Source of the DNA: an uncultured Bacteroidales bacterium
GTDB taxonomy: Bacteria; Bacteroidota; Bacteroidia; Bacteroidales; CAIXZF01
NCBI GenBank assembly: GCA_903923925.1
Contig: CAIXZF010000081.1
Coordinates: 1 to 64,000, forward strand
Reading direction: 5' to 3'
Length of the DNA stretch: 64,000 bases
Of this stretch, positions 37,520 through 46,158 are shown in pieces. The translations under genes were made by a program, and so were the position numbers. Under the pieces are notes generated by a model, which saw only the letters and a program-made list of their open reading frames with translations, was not told the DNA's origin and did no database searches. How positions within the stretch are numbered: the first letter of the stretch is position 1; the number at the start of each line of letters is the position of its first letter.

Positions 37520-38014
37520 ATGAAAACCTTATTGATAGTTAGACATGCAAAGGCCGACTGGCAAATGCCAGGTCAGAAAGATCAGGACAGACCACTGATA
37601 AACAGGGGGATTAAACGTACAGAATTAATTTCTGATTTCCTTAAAAATAAAAATATTAATCCTGACTTAATAGTGGCAAGTTCAGCGATCAGAGCGGCAC
37701 AAACTGCAAAATTATTAGCTAAAGGTCTGGATTTCAATGAATCTAAAATTATTTTCAATCCTAACATTTACCATTGGTCGCATGTCGATTTATTTGATGT
37801 TTTCCTTGAAATTCCGGATGATGTAAATACAATGATACTTGTTGGTCACAACCCTACATTAACCGACTTTTCGAACATTTTCCTCGACCATCCTATTGAG
37901 AACTTACCAACAACCGGTGTTGTCTGTATTTCTTTCGACACCAATGTTTGGTCCGATATACGGAAATCAACCACAAAAACCGAATTCGTAATTTTTCCGA
38001 AAATGCTCCAGTAA
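37520..38014 (+). CDS. sixA: SixA-like histidine phosphatase
   Basis: This 164-aa member of the histidine phosphatase superfamily has the catalytic RHG-like motif RHAKADW near the N-terminus. ASSAIRAAQTAKLLA and the second histidine in LVGHNPTLTDF complete the core. SixA proteins remove phosphate from histidine in phosphorelay or PTS proteins. It is 5 bases upstream of ppk1, so the two are co-transcribed. The start ATG lies immediately after a -7 box. Confidence 0.88.
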   Translation: MKTLLIVRHAKADWQMPGQKDQDRPLINRGIKRTELISDFLKNKNINPDLIVASSAIRAAQTAKLLAKGLDFNESKIIFNPNIYHWSHVDLFDVFLEIPDDVNTMILVGHNPTLTDFSNIFLDHPIENLPTTGVVCISFDTNVWSDIRKSTTKTEFVIFPKMLQ

Positions 38015-38019
38015 GCTAT

Positions 38020-40089
38020 ATGCCTAAAAAAATCGATTATAAGCTTATTAACAGGGAAGAAAGCTGGCTATATTTCAATGAGCGTGTTCTGCAGGAGGCA
38101 GCCGATAAGGATGTGCCTTTAATTGACCGCTTAAAATTTCTTGGTATTTTTTCAAATAATCTCGACGAATTTTTCAGGGTAAGAGTAGCCACAATTACCA
38201 GGATGTTGAAATGGAAAGAAACAGATTCATATCTTCTTAATATTAACCCAAAAAAAGTACTAAAAAAAATACTTGAACTTGACCAAAAATATTCGATCGA
38301 ATTTCATTCAATCTATAATGAAATCCTTGATGAATTGGAAAAGCAGAATATTTTTATCGTTAACGAAAAAAAATTATCAAAAGAACAAGGAGAATTAGTA
38401 AGAAGGTATTTCCAGAACCAGGTTAGACCTAATCTATTCCCTATAATGCTGAGCAACAGCGACATGAAACTCCCTTTAAAAGATAATTCTATCTATTTGG
38501 GTGTCGCAATGCAAAATTCCGGAAAGTTGTTAAAAGATAAATTTTCAATTATCAAGATACCTACCGGACAGCTTTCCAGGTTCTTTATTTTTCCTAAGGT
38601 TGACGATAAATCTTACATTATCTTATTAGACGATGTGATCAGGTATTGCCTGGATGACATTTTTTCAATATTCAAGTATGATAAAATACGGGCGTATACA
38701 ATAAAATTCACCAGGGATGCTGAACTGGATATCGACAGTGATATCTCGAAAAGCTTCATGGAAAATATTTCAGATAGCTTGAAAAAAAGAACTGCAGGAG
38801 ATCCTGTTCGATTCATTTACGACAAAGATATTCCTGAATTATTATTGAAGACAATTGTTAAGAAACTTAAAATCAACGATGATGACGCTATGGTACCAAG
38901 TGGAAGATACCATAACTTTAAAGATTTTACCTCCTTCCCGAATGTTGGAGGACAAGCGCTGGAATATCCCAAATTGGTTCCACTTCCACATAAAGATCTG
39001 GAGGGCAAAGTAAGCATCTTTGATGCTATCCGGAAGAATGATATCATGCTTCACTTCCCTTACCAGAGCTTCAATTACATAATCGACCTGATCAGGGAGG
39101 CCTCCATTGATCCGAAAGTGCGCTCTATCCGAATGAGTTTATACCGGCTTGCTAATAAGTCTAACATTGTGAACGCCCTTATTAATGCAGCAAGAAATGG
39201 CAAATCTGTTACAGTTTTTATGGAGCTGCAGGCTCGTTTCGATGAAGAAGCAAATATTTACTTTGCAGAGCGCTTACAAGAAGAGGGCGTTCGAATAATT
39301 CAGGGTATTCCCGGTTTTAAAGTTCATGGTAAGTTGATGCTTATCCGGAGAAAAGAGCAGACTAATAATGTTTATTACGGGCTAATTTCTACAGGAAATT
39401 TCAATGAAAGTACTGCAAGAATTTATGCTGATGATTGCCTGATGACTGTTGACCCTCAGATAAATCAGGAAATCCTTAAAGTTTTTGATCTATTTGATGC
39501 GAATTTCAAACAGCAGCGATTTAAAGAACTTATTGTTTCACCTTTCAGGATGCGGGAACATTTTATTACACTTCTTAAAAACGAAATAAAAAATGCTAAA
39601 GCCGGCAAAGAGGCCTGGGCTATCATTAAACTTAATAATCTTGTTGATGAAGTTATTGTTAAACAATTAATTAATGCTGCCAACCAGGGAGTTAAATTGA
39701 AATTAATTATCCGGGGATCCTGTGTTATTCATCCAGAAATACTTAATATTCAGGACAATATGGAGATTATCAGCATCGTTGACAGATTTCTCGAACATTC
39801 CAGAATATTGGTATTCTGCAACGGTGGAAAAGAGCTTTACTATACCACATCAGCGGATTGGATGGGACGAAATTTCGACAACAGAATAGAAGTTGCTGTC
39901 CCGGTTAAAAGTCCTGCAATACAGAATGAGCTCAAAAACATGTTGCTTATTCAGCTCAAAGACAATGTGAAAGCCAGAGTAATGGGTAAAAACAAAATCA
40001 ATAAATACAGAACTACATCAGACGACTTCCCCGTTAGAAGTCAGTTTGAAATCTATAACTACTTTTACAAACAATTGTCACCCGAATAA
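38020..40089 (+). CDS. ppk1: Polyphosphate kinase 1
   Basis: This 689-aa enzyme makes long-chain polyphosphate from ATP. The N-terminal domain has SWLYFNERVLQEA and NNLDEFFRVRV. The catalytic domains have FPYQSFNYIIDLIREA, RMSLYRLA, the autophosphorylated histidine in FKVHGKLMLI and GNFNESTARIYAD. The C-terminus has the second HKD-like region with DRFLEHSRILVF. The ATG at 38020 matches the family N-terminus; the longer frame begins inside sixA. The stop lies 4 bases before the moeA ATG. Confidence 0.95.
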   Translation: MPKKIDYKLINREESWLYFNERVLQEAADKDVPLIDRLKFLGIFSNNLDEFFRVRVATITRMLKWKETDSYLLNINPKKVLKKILELDQKYSIEFHSIYNEILDELEKQNIFIVNEKKLSKEQGELVRRYFQNQVRPNLFPIMLSNSDMKLPLKDNSIYLGVAMQNSGKLLKDKFSIIKIPTGQLSRFFIFPKVDDKSYIILLDDVIRYCLDDIFSIFKYDKIRAYTIKFTRDAELDIDSDISKSFMENISDSLKKRTAGDPVRFIYDKDIPELLLKTIVKKLKINDDDAMVPSGRYHNFKDFTSFPNVGGQALEYPKLVPLPHKDLEGKVSIFDAIRKNDIMLHFPYQSFNYIIDLIREASIDPKVRSIRMSLYRLANKSNIVNALINAARNGKSVTVFMELQARFDEEANIYFAERLQEEGVRIIQGIPGFKVHGKLMLIRRKEQTNNVYYGLISTGNFNESTARIYADDCLMTVDPQINQEILKVFDLFDANFKQQRFKELIVSPFRMREHFITLLKNEIKNAKAGKEAWAIIKLNNLVDEVIVKQLINAANQGVKLKLIIRGSCVIHPEILNIQDNMEIISIVDRFLEHSRILVFCNGGKELYYTTSADWMGRNFDNRIEVAVPVKSPAIQNELKNMLLIQLKDNVKARVMGKNKINKYRTTSDDFPVRSQFEIYNYFYKQLSPE

Positions 40090-40093
40090 ACCG

Positions 40094-41269
40094 ATGATCA
40101 CATTTGAAGAAGCAATAAAAATAGTAAGCAGTATCCCTTTCACCATTTCAACTGAATCCATTGAACTAAGCAGCTCTGTTGGACGTATTCTTGCTGAGGA
40201 TGTATTTTCCGACATGGATATGCCTCCCTTCGATAAATCTGCGATGGACGGCTATGCTTGTCTGCAGAGCGATCTGCCAGGGCCGTTGAAAGTTCTGGAA
40301 ATTATTCCCGCCGGAGTGCAGCCGTCCGAAACAATAACTCCCGGATACTGCTCTAAGATTATGACAGGTGGTATAGTTCCAGCTGGCGCTGATTGTATCC
40401 TGAAAGTTGAAGAAACCGAATCATCCGGCGAGGGTTATATCCGGTTTACATCAAAGTATACTTTTCATAATATTTGCTTTAAAGGCGAAGACATTAAAAC
40501 CGGCGACCGTGTTTTAACAAAGGGCACTGAAATACAACCTCAGCATATTGCTGTTATGGCTGCAGTTGGCTACTGCAATCCATTGGTTAACAAAAAGTTA
40601 CGAGCAGGGATACTGGTTACAGGCGATGAACTGGTTGAGCCTCATAAAAAACCATCTGACACAAAGATCCGCAATAGTAATGGCTGGCAGATTATAGCAC
40701 AATGCCTTCGCGCCGGATTGGAACCTAATTACTATGGTATAATTCCTGACGAGCAGGATAATCTCTTTTTATTTATTCAAAAGTCATTGAATGAAAATAA
40801 TATCCTCTTATTAACAGGTGGCGTTTCAATGGGTGATTTCGATTATGTACCAGCGATGCTGAGGAAAGCTGGTGTTGAAATTATTTTTGAAAAAGTAGCA
40901 GTTCAGCCTGGAAGTCCAACACTTTTTGGTAAAACTGAAAACTGCTTTGTTTTCGGGCTACCTGGTAATCCTGTTTCTACTTTTGTTCAATTTGAGTTGA
41001 TGGTAAGGGCTTTAGCCAATAAACTAAATGGATTGGATTATCAGCCACGAATGCTGCCACTTCAGTTAGCCGCTACCTATAGCCGAAAAAAAGCTTTCAG
41101 GAAATCTTTTTTTCCTGTAAAAGTTGATGCGTCTGGAAAAGTGAAAGCACTTGAATATCACGGTTCAGCTCATATTTTTTCATTTTCTGAAGCCAATGCA
41201 ATTGCCTCCATTGAGGCTGGCTGTTTTGAAATCCCGGAAGGAGATTATATAAATGTTAGATTCATATAA
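40094..41269 (+). CDS. moeA: Molybdopterin molybdenumtransferase
   Basis: This 391-aa enzyme inserts molybdate (or tungstate) into adenylylated molybdopterin. Features are PPFDKSAMDGYA, IMTGGIVPAGAD, VGVTGDEL-like ILVTGDELVEP, LLTGGVSMGDFDYV and FGLPGNPVSTFVQFEL. Length is normal. The ATG at 40094 is chosen because the longer frame starts inside ppk1. It is the first gene of a moeA-moaA-moaC-MOSC/mogA block, and the moaA start overlaps its 3' end by 17 bases. No promoter is evident between ppk1 and moeA, so read-through is likely. Confidence 0.95.
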   Translation: MITFEEAIKIVSSIPFTISTESIELSSSVGRILAEDVFSDMDMPPFDKSAMDGYACLQSDLPGPLKVLEIIPAGVQPSETITPGYCSKIMTGGIVPAGADCILKVEETESSGEGYIRFTSKYTFHNICFKGEDIKTGDRVLTKGTEIQPQHIAVMAAVGYCNPLVNKKLRAGILVTGDELVEPHKKPSDTKIRNSNGWQIIAQCLRAGLEPNYYGIIPDEQDNLFLFIQKSLNENNILLLTGGVSMGDFDYVPAMLRKAGVEIIFEKVAVQPGSPTLFGKTENCFVFGLPGNPVSTFVQFELMVRALANKLNGLDYQPRMLPLQLAATYSRKKAFRKSFFPVKVDASGKVKALEYHGSAHIFSFSEANAIASIEAGCFEIPEGDYINVRFI

Positions 41270-42053
41270 AAGAAATATTAATTACCTCAGAATATCAGTT
41301 ACCGACCGGTGTAACCTCAGATGCACATACTGCATGCCCGAAGATGGTGTAAAAATGCTTCATCATGAAGATATTCTCAGTTATGAGGAAATAACTGAAA
41401 TAGTAAAAGTTGCAGTTGCCAATGGGATTACAAAAGTACGAATAACAGGGGGTGAACCACTAGTGCGTAAAGGAATTACAGATCTTGTTTCTATGATTTC
41501 GGGAATTCCTGGTATAGCAGATCTGGCAATGACAACGAATGCAATTCTGCTTAGCAACTATGCTAATGAATTAAAGAAGGCAGGTTTGAACCGTATAAAT
41601 ATCAGTCTTGACTCAGTTAATCCTGAAAAATTCCGATCCATTACCAGGGGCGGCAATATAAATGATGTTTTCAACGGTATTAAAGCAGCAAAAGAAGCAG
41701 GCCTTCTCCCTATAAAAATCAATTGTGTTATCAGTAAATCAAAAGAGGAAACTGATGCCCTTGAAGTAGCAGACTTTTGCAGAAACAACAAGCTTGAAAT
41801 TCGATTTATCCATCAAATGAGCCTTAAAGACGGACAATTCTCGGTGGTTGAAGGTGGCGATGGCGGACATTGTGCAAGCTGTAACAGGCTTCGGCTAACT
41901 GCTGATGGGAAAATTAAACCATGTCTCTTCAACGATATGGAATTTAATGCCAGGGAACTTGGCGCCGAAAATGCCATTTTAATGGCTATCGGAAAAAAAC
42001 CTGCAAACGGAACTGTTAATTGTTCCGGACATTTTTACAACATAGGAGGATAA
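41253..42053 (+). CDS. moaA: GTP 3',8-cyclase MoaA, compact form
   Basis: This radical SAM enzyme performs the first step of molybdopterin synthesis. It has the N-terminal cluster CNLRCTYC (Cys20, 24, 27), ITGGEPLVRKG and the C-terminal cluster CASCNRLRLTADG...C (Cys207, 210, 224). The end, YNIGG, keeps the family double glycine. At 266 aa it is about 60 residues shorter than E. coli MoaA (329 aa). About 45 of those are missing between RFIHQM and HCASC, where only 17 residues remain. GTP-binding arginines (Arg19, 212, 214 by motif position) are present, so it may be active. It sits directly between moeA and moaC. Confidence 0.88.
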   Translation: MLDSYKRNINYLRISVTDRCNLRCTYCMPEDGVKMLHHEDILSYEEITEIVKVAVANGITKVRITGGEPLVRKGITDLVSMISGIPGIADLAMTTNAILLSNYANELKKAGLNRINISLDSVNPEKFRSITRGGNINDVFNGIKAAKEAGLLPIKINCVISKSKEETDALEVADFCRNNKLEIRFIHQMSLKDGQFSVVEGGDGGHCASCNRLRLTADGKIKPCLFNDMEFNARELGAENAILMAIGKKPANGTVNCSGHFYNIGG

Positions 42054-42054
42054 A

Positions 42055-42519
42055 ATGGCAAATGAATTATCTCATACAAATCAACAAGGCAAAGCGAATA
42101 TGGTGGATGTAAGCGCAAAGCCTCCAATGGTTCGCACAGCAACTGCCACAGGATTTATCAGACTGAAACCTGAGACAATATCGCTGATCAAAGAGAATCA
42201 GCTTAAAAAAGGTGATGTACTTACTGTTGCTGAGATCGCCGGCATTCAGGCTGCAAAAAACACATCAATGCTTATCCCCTTATGTCATCCTCTGCAGTTA
42301 ACTAAAGTTGATGTAAAATGCAGACTAACCTCTGACGGAATAATTGCAGATAGTTTTACAAAATGTATTGGCCAAACTGGTGTGGAGATGGAATCTTTAA
42401 CTGCCGTTTCCGTATCTTTGCTTACTATCTATGACATGTGCAAGGCTGTTGATAAGGAAATGAAAATCGAAAACATTGAATTGCTCATCAAAACAAAGGA
42501 ACTTCCACAAAAAGACTAA
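42055..42519 (+). CDS. moaC: Cyclic pyranopterin monophosphate synthase
   Basis: This 154-aa enzyme acts after MoaA to make cyclic pyranopterin. The active-site motifs LIPLCHPLQL, TGVEMESLTAVS and TIYDMCKAVDK (Asp and Lys) are intact. FIRLKPETISLI lies near the N-terminus. Length is normal. The start codon follows the moaA stop by one base, so translation is probably coupled, which supports moaA being functional. Confidence 0.96.
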   Translation: MANELSHTNQQGKANMVDVSAKPPMVRTATATGFIRLKPETISLIKENQLKKGDVLTVAEIAGIQAAKNTSMLIPLCHPLQLTKVDVKCRLTSDGIIADSFTKCIGQTGVEMESLTAVSVSLLTIYDMCKAVDKEMKIENIELLIKTKELPQKD

Positions 42520-42531
42520 ACTATAACTACA

Positions 42532-43482
42532 ATGGTATATAAAGAAAATAAAAAACTCAGTGTTGTCTCTGTTAATACTTCCACAAAAAAAGGTGTTGTT
42601 AAGTCTCCTGTAGAGTTCATCGACCTATATTCATCCGGGGTTCGGGGAGATGCTCATGCATCAACTGCAGGCATCAGGCAGGTTAGTATGCTGGCTAAAG
42701 AGAGCATCGACAGGTTTTCAAAAGAATCAGCTAAACAATTCAGATACGGCGATTTTGCGGAGAATATAACCACCGAAGGCTTTGAGCTTTATATGACACA
42801 TCCTCTCGATCGTTTTATATGTGGAGATGTGGTTCTGGAAGTCACCCAGATCGGAAAGAAATGTCATGGGGGATTTTGCGCCATTTTTCGTGAAGTCGGT
42901 AATTGTGTGATGCCCAAGGAAGGAATTTTTGCCAGGGTACTGAATCCCGGAATTATTAAACCGGGCGATGCCTTAGTGTATCAGCAAAAGGTTTACTTCA
43001 CTATGGTAATAACCCTTAGCGACCGTGCCAGCCAGGGTATCTATGAAGACAAAAGCGGCCCTGCTATTGAACAGAAACTTGAGCAGTATTTCAAGCAGAA
43101 TTACATGAAATATTGTATCAAATCGAGTATAATTGCCGACAATCCATACCAGCTAAAGGAACTTCTGCTGCTCGCTAAACAGGAGAACGTAGATTTTATA
43201 TTTACCACAGGAGGAACAGGAATAGGTCCCCGCGACATTACGCCCGAAGTAATTAAACCCTTACTCGACAAGGAAATTCCGGGAATAATGGACAATATCC
43301 GGTTTAAATACGGACAAGATAAACCAAATGCTCTGATTAGCAGATCAATTGCCGGAGTTATGGGGAATTCCCTGGTTTTTGCCCTACCGGGCAGTGTTCG
43401 GGCAGTAAATGAATATATTACTGAGATTGAAGGATCATTAAAGCATATGGCTTACATGCTTCATGGTCTGGATACTCATTAA
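42532..43482 (+). CDS. MOSC domain / molybdopterin adenylyltransferase (MogA/MoaB) fusion
   Basis: This 316-aa two-domain protein has an N-terminal MOSC domain (about 5-150), with GVRGDAHAS and the conserved cysteine in GKKCHGGFC. The C-terminal MogA/MoaB domain starts at about residue 156 (VITLSDRASQG) and contains FTTGGTGIGPRDITPE and ALPGSVRAVNEY. MogA adenylylates molybdopterin before MoeA inserts metal. MOSC domains carry sulphur or bind finished cofactor. The fusion could pass cofactor intermediates between steps (inference). It follows moaC by 12 bases and overlaps the convergent iorB by 4 bases. Confidence 0.9.
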   Translation: MVYKENKKLSVVSVNTSTKKGVVKSPVEFIDLYSSGVRGDAHASTAGIRQVSMLAKESIDRFSKESAKQFRYGDFAENITTEGFELYMTHPLDRFICGDVVLEVTQIGKKCHGGFCAIFREVGNCVMPKEGIFARVLNPGIIKPGDALVYQQKVYFTMVITLSDRASQGIYEDKSGPAIEQKLEQYFKQNYMKYCIKSSIIADNPYQLKELLLLAKQENVDFIFTTGGTGIGPRDITPEVIKPLLDKEIPGIMDNIRFKYGQDKPNALISRSIAGVMGNSLVFALPGSVRAVNEYITEIEGSLKHMAYMLHGLDTH

Positions 43483-44069
43483 TGATCTTTTATCTGACTT
43501 AGCGCAAATTCATGCCCTGCATTCAATGCAGCGAGATTCATTGAAATGATATCGTCGCCTTTGCGCTGAAAAATAGCTTTTATTGCTTCTTGAAGTTCTT
43601 CAAAACTGACACCCAAAAACGGAGATGCAGCACCTAAAATGACCACATTGGCACATTTCCCGGACCCCAGATCGCGGGCGATAGCATCCGCATCGAGTGC
43701 AATATGATTATTAATAGATTCAACCTCTGCCATAATTTCATGCATTTCAGGGTAGTTGCCAATATTAATATACGGTTTAGTATTTGTAATCAGCCATCCA
43801 TCAGGTCCTAACATCGGCAGATACCTCAACGATTCCATGGGTTCCACAGAAATAATCATATCTGCTTTCCCAATCGGAATCAGATCAGAATAAATTTCAT
43901 TGTCAGAAATCCTCAGATTCGAGGTTACATCGCCGCCGCGCTGGCTCATTCCATGAGTTTCAGCCTGTTTCAGAAACATTCCAAGGTTAACAGCTGCAGT
44001 TCCAATGATTGCTGCAATCGACAAAATACCTTGTCCCCCCACTCCCGCTAATATAATATCACGCTTCAT
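43479..44069 (-). CDS. iorB: Indolepyruvate:ferredoxin oxidoreductase beta subunit
   Basis: This 196-aa gamma-type subunit of the 2-oxoacid:ferredoxin oxidoreductase family starts IILAGVGGQGILSIAAIIG and contains KQAETHGMSQRGGDVTSN. With IorA it decarboxylates aryl pyruvates from Trp, Phe and Tyr to aryl-acetyl-CoA. It lies 40 bases after iorA in the same operon. Its 3' end overlaps the convergent MOSC-MogA gene by 4 bases. Confidence 0.92.
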   Translation of the reverse strand: MKRDIILAGVGGQGILSIAAIIGTAAVNLGMFLKQAETHGMSQRGGDVTSNLRISDNEIYSDLIPIGKADMIISVEPMESLRYLPMLGPDGWLITNTKPYINIGNYPEMHEIMAEVESINNHIALDADAIARDLGSGKCANVVILGAASPFLGVSFEELQEAIKAIFQRKGDDIISMNLAALNAGHEFALSQIKDH

Positions 44070-44109
44070 ATCTCTTGATTTTCAGAGCTTTAAATTCATT
44101 TTTTACTAA

Positions 44110-45726
44110 TTACAATGCCACCGTCTTGATTTTAATTTCATTCTTTTTGCGCTTTGTGGCAGTTTGGATGCACTCTCTGCGAGGTATTATAACACTAACA
44201 CCTTCATATTCAAGTTCTCTTTTCATAATAGCCATGTTTTCCTCATGGAATTTCGGGGAAGGATTAAGGACTATAATATGGCTTCTGTCAACACCAAGAC
44301 CTTCTACAATAGACTCAATACGACCAAAAGCTGCACTTGGCTGGCCACCTGTCATAGCTGTTGTTGAATTATCAAGGATGATAAGCTTCACATTTGATTC
44401 ATCGTTTACAACATCGAGCAGGCCTGTCATTCCTGAATGGGTAAATGTTGAATCCCCGATTACAGCAACAGACGGACTAAAGCCAACATCAGCGGCTCCT
44501 TTGGCCATCGTTATCGATGCGCCCATATCAACACAGGTATTAATGGCATCAAAAGGCTCCAGCGCACCTAAGGTATAACATCCGATATCCGAAAACACTC
44601 TTCCTTTTGTATAGAGTGCAAGTGCTTCATTAAGTGCATTGTATGTATAAATATGAGGACAACCACCACACAAAGAAGGAGGTCTGTTTGCAACAACTTT
44701 TGGAATATCGCTTCCCGGAGTCAATGGGAATCCCAACGCAAGACCAACAATGCCAGGGTTAAGTTCTCCATCTCTCGGAATAGACCCGTCCAAACGGCCA
44801 TGAACAGGCTTTCCAGTATCGAGATAGCCTTTAATCATCTCTTCTATCATTGGATATCCATCTTCGAGCACAAGAATCTCATCACAGCTTTGGTAAAGCT
44901 TTTTAATCATCTCCTTTGGCATTGGATACTGACCAAGTTTAACAACAGGAAAAGGAACAATCCCATTCTGATAATTCTCCAGCAGGTAATTATAGGCAAT
45001 TCCGCAGGCAATTACGCCAAGGCTTTTATCAGCAGCATCAATGTATTGATTAAACCCGGTATTTTCGGATTCAGTAACAAAATGCTCACTGTTTTTTAAT
45101 AGATCTTTGTATTGCCGCCTGGCATTAGCAGGCAAAAGAATAAACTGTCGTGGATTTGCGGGTAGTTTATGCGGATTCTGAATCCTTGAAGTTCTGCGCA
45201 AAACACCAGAGCGTGAATGAGCAAGCCTTGTTGTTAAGCGGATCATTACAGGCACATGATATTTTTCAGAATAGTCGAAAGCATAATGTGTCATATCATA
45301 AGCTTCCTGTTGATTACTTGGCTCGAGAATAGGGATTAGGGCAAATTTTCCATAAAAACGGGAATCCTGCTCATTCTGTGATGAATGCATTGAAGGATCA
45401 TCAGCAGCTACTATTATTAAACCACCATTTGCACCAGTAATAGCAGAGTTCATAAAAGGATCGGCTGCAACATTAAGTCCCACATGTTTCATGGCAGTCA
45501 TAGCACGTTTACCAGTATAAGAAACTCCCAGGGCAGCTTCCATTGCAGTTTTTTCATTGGAAACCCATGAGCTATAGATTCCAAGTTCTGTAGCTTCCTT
45601 TGAATTTTGAATATATTCATTAATTTCTGTAGACGGAGTTCCTGGATAAGCATACATTGCTGACAATCCAGCATCTATAGCTGCCTGCGCAATTGCCTCA
45701 TCTCCAAGTAATAACAGTTTTTGCAT
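44110..45726 (-). CDS. iorA: Indolepyruvate:ferredoxin oxidoreductase alpha subunit, lacking a ferredoxin domain
   Basis: This 538-aa protein combines the pyrimidine and TPP-binding domains: LLLGDEAIAQAAIDAG, YAYPGTPSTEI, CGGCPH and the TPP/Mg loop GDSTFTHSGMTGLLD with LDNSTTAMTGGQP. Canonical archaeal IorA is longer (about 650 aa) because of a C-terminal two-cluster ferredoxin domain. Here the chain stops just after SVIIPRREC with a short lysine-rich tail and no cysteine clusters. Electrons would need another route. The ATG at 45726 is chosen; an upstream start at 45759 would lie inside the promoter. iorB follows. Confidence 0.93.
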   Translation of the reverse strand: MQKLLLLGDEAIAQAAIDAGLSAMYAYPGTPSTEINEYIQNSKEATELGIYSSWVSNEKTAMEAALGVSYTGKRAMTAMKHVGLNVAADPFMNSAITGANGGLIIVAADDPSMHSSQNEQDSRFYGKFALIPILEPSNQQEAYDMTHYAFDYSEKYHVPVMIRLTTRLAHSRSGVLRRTSRIQNPHKLPANPRQFILLPANARRQYKDLLKNSEHFVTESENTGFNQYIDAADKSLGVIACGIAYNYLLENYQNGIVPFPVVKLGQYPMPKEMIKKLYQSCDEILVLEDGYPMIEEMIKGYLDTGKPVHGRLDGSIPRDGELNPGIVGLALGFPLTPGSDIPKVVANRPPSLCGGCPHIYTYNALNEALALYTKGRVFSDIGCYTLGALEPFDAINTCVDMGASITMAKGAADVGFSPSVAVIGDSTFTHSGMTGLLDVVNDESNVKLIILDNSTTAMTGGQPSAAFGRIESIVEGLGVDRSHIIVLNPSPKFHEENMAIMKRELEYEGVSVIIPRRECIQTATKRKKNEIKIKTVAL

Positions 45727-45756
45727 GATGTAATATAGTTGTTGTTTTTGAATTAA

Positions 45757-45787
45757 CAAAGCTACTCCGAAATCCTGTAACTACAAA
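45757..45787 (-). promoter_or_regulatory. Bacteroidota promoter of iorAB
   Basis: On the minus strand, TTTG (45787-45784), a 19-base spacer and TAGCTTTG (45764-45757) match the -33/-7 consensus. The predicted start near 45750 gives a leader of about 24 bases. Confidence 0.7.
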
Positions 45788-45856
45788 GGAATTCCAGCAA
45801 GCAGTCAGAAATATTCTTAAGTTGCATAGGATGAATTCCACTTTAAGATATTCTAG

Positions 45857-46102
45857 TTGCGCCTTCTTTGCGTGGTTGGTGGCACCACATACACTGGCTA
45901 CTCATGGGGTCCGCAGGGTGACGCCATCCGAGCAGCAAATTATATCAGATTAGTTCGCAATGTTAGCAATACTACAGGATTAAATGAAGAATTTGATAGA
46001 GGTAAAATCAACATCTATCCAAATCCATTTATCAATAAAAAAAGCATAATCGGCGAAACAGCTATGGATAATTATTCATTAAAAAATAAAGTGATCCTTT
46101 GA
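45857..46102 (+). pseudogene. Remnant of a T9SS-exported protein
   Basis: An 81-residue open stretch without an ATG start contains GDAIRAANYIRLVRN, which resembles the end of a DUF1566-type (Lcl C-terminal) domain. INIYPNPF follows, the opening of a type A T9SS sorting domain. The rest of the sorting domain is missing: the frame diverges after about 20 residues and stops. There is no signal peptide and no upstream continuation, because an in-frame stop lies just before. It is best read as a decayed 3' end left between iorA and the kinase genes. Confidence 0.6.
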
Positions 46103-46114
46103 AACAAGGATTTT
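46094..46114 (+). terminator. Weak terminator-like hairpin
   Basis: ATCCTT and AAGGAT form a 6-bp stem with a 6-base loop, followed by TTT. It overlaps the stop of the T9SS remnant. The short U run makes it a weak candidate. Confidence 0.3.
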
Positions 46115-46158
46115 GCTCCTTCCGATTAACAATCTCACTTATGATAGATTGATGACTG

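Noticed and set aside
40080-40100. Molybdenum-cofactor riboswitch before moeA
   Set aside because: Only 4 bases separate the ppk1 stop from the moeA ATG, so there is no room for a leader.
44075-44578. 167-residue plus-strand reading frame opposite iorA
   Set aside because: It lies antisense to a clearly conserved gene, shows serine/threonine-rich mirror composition and no family features.
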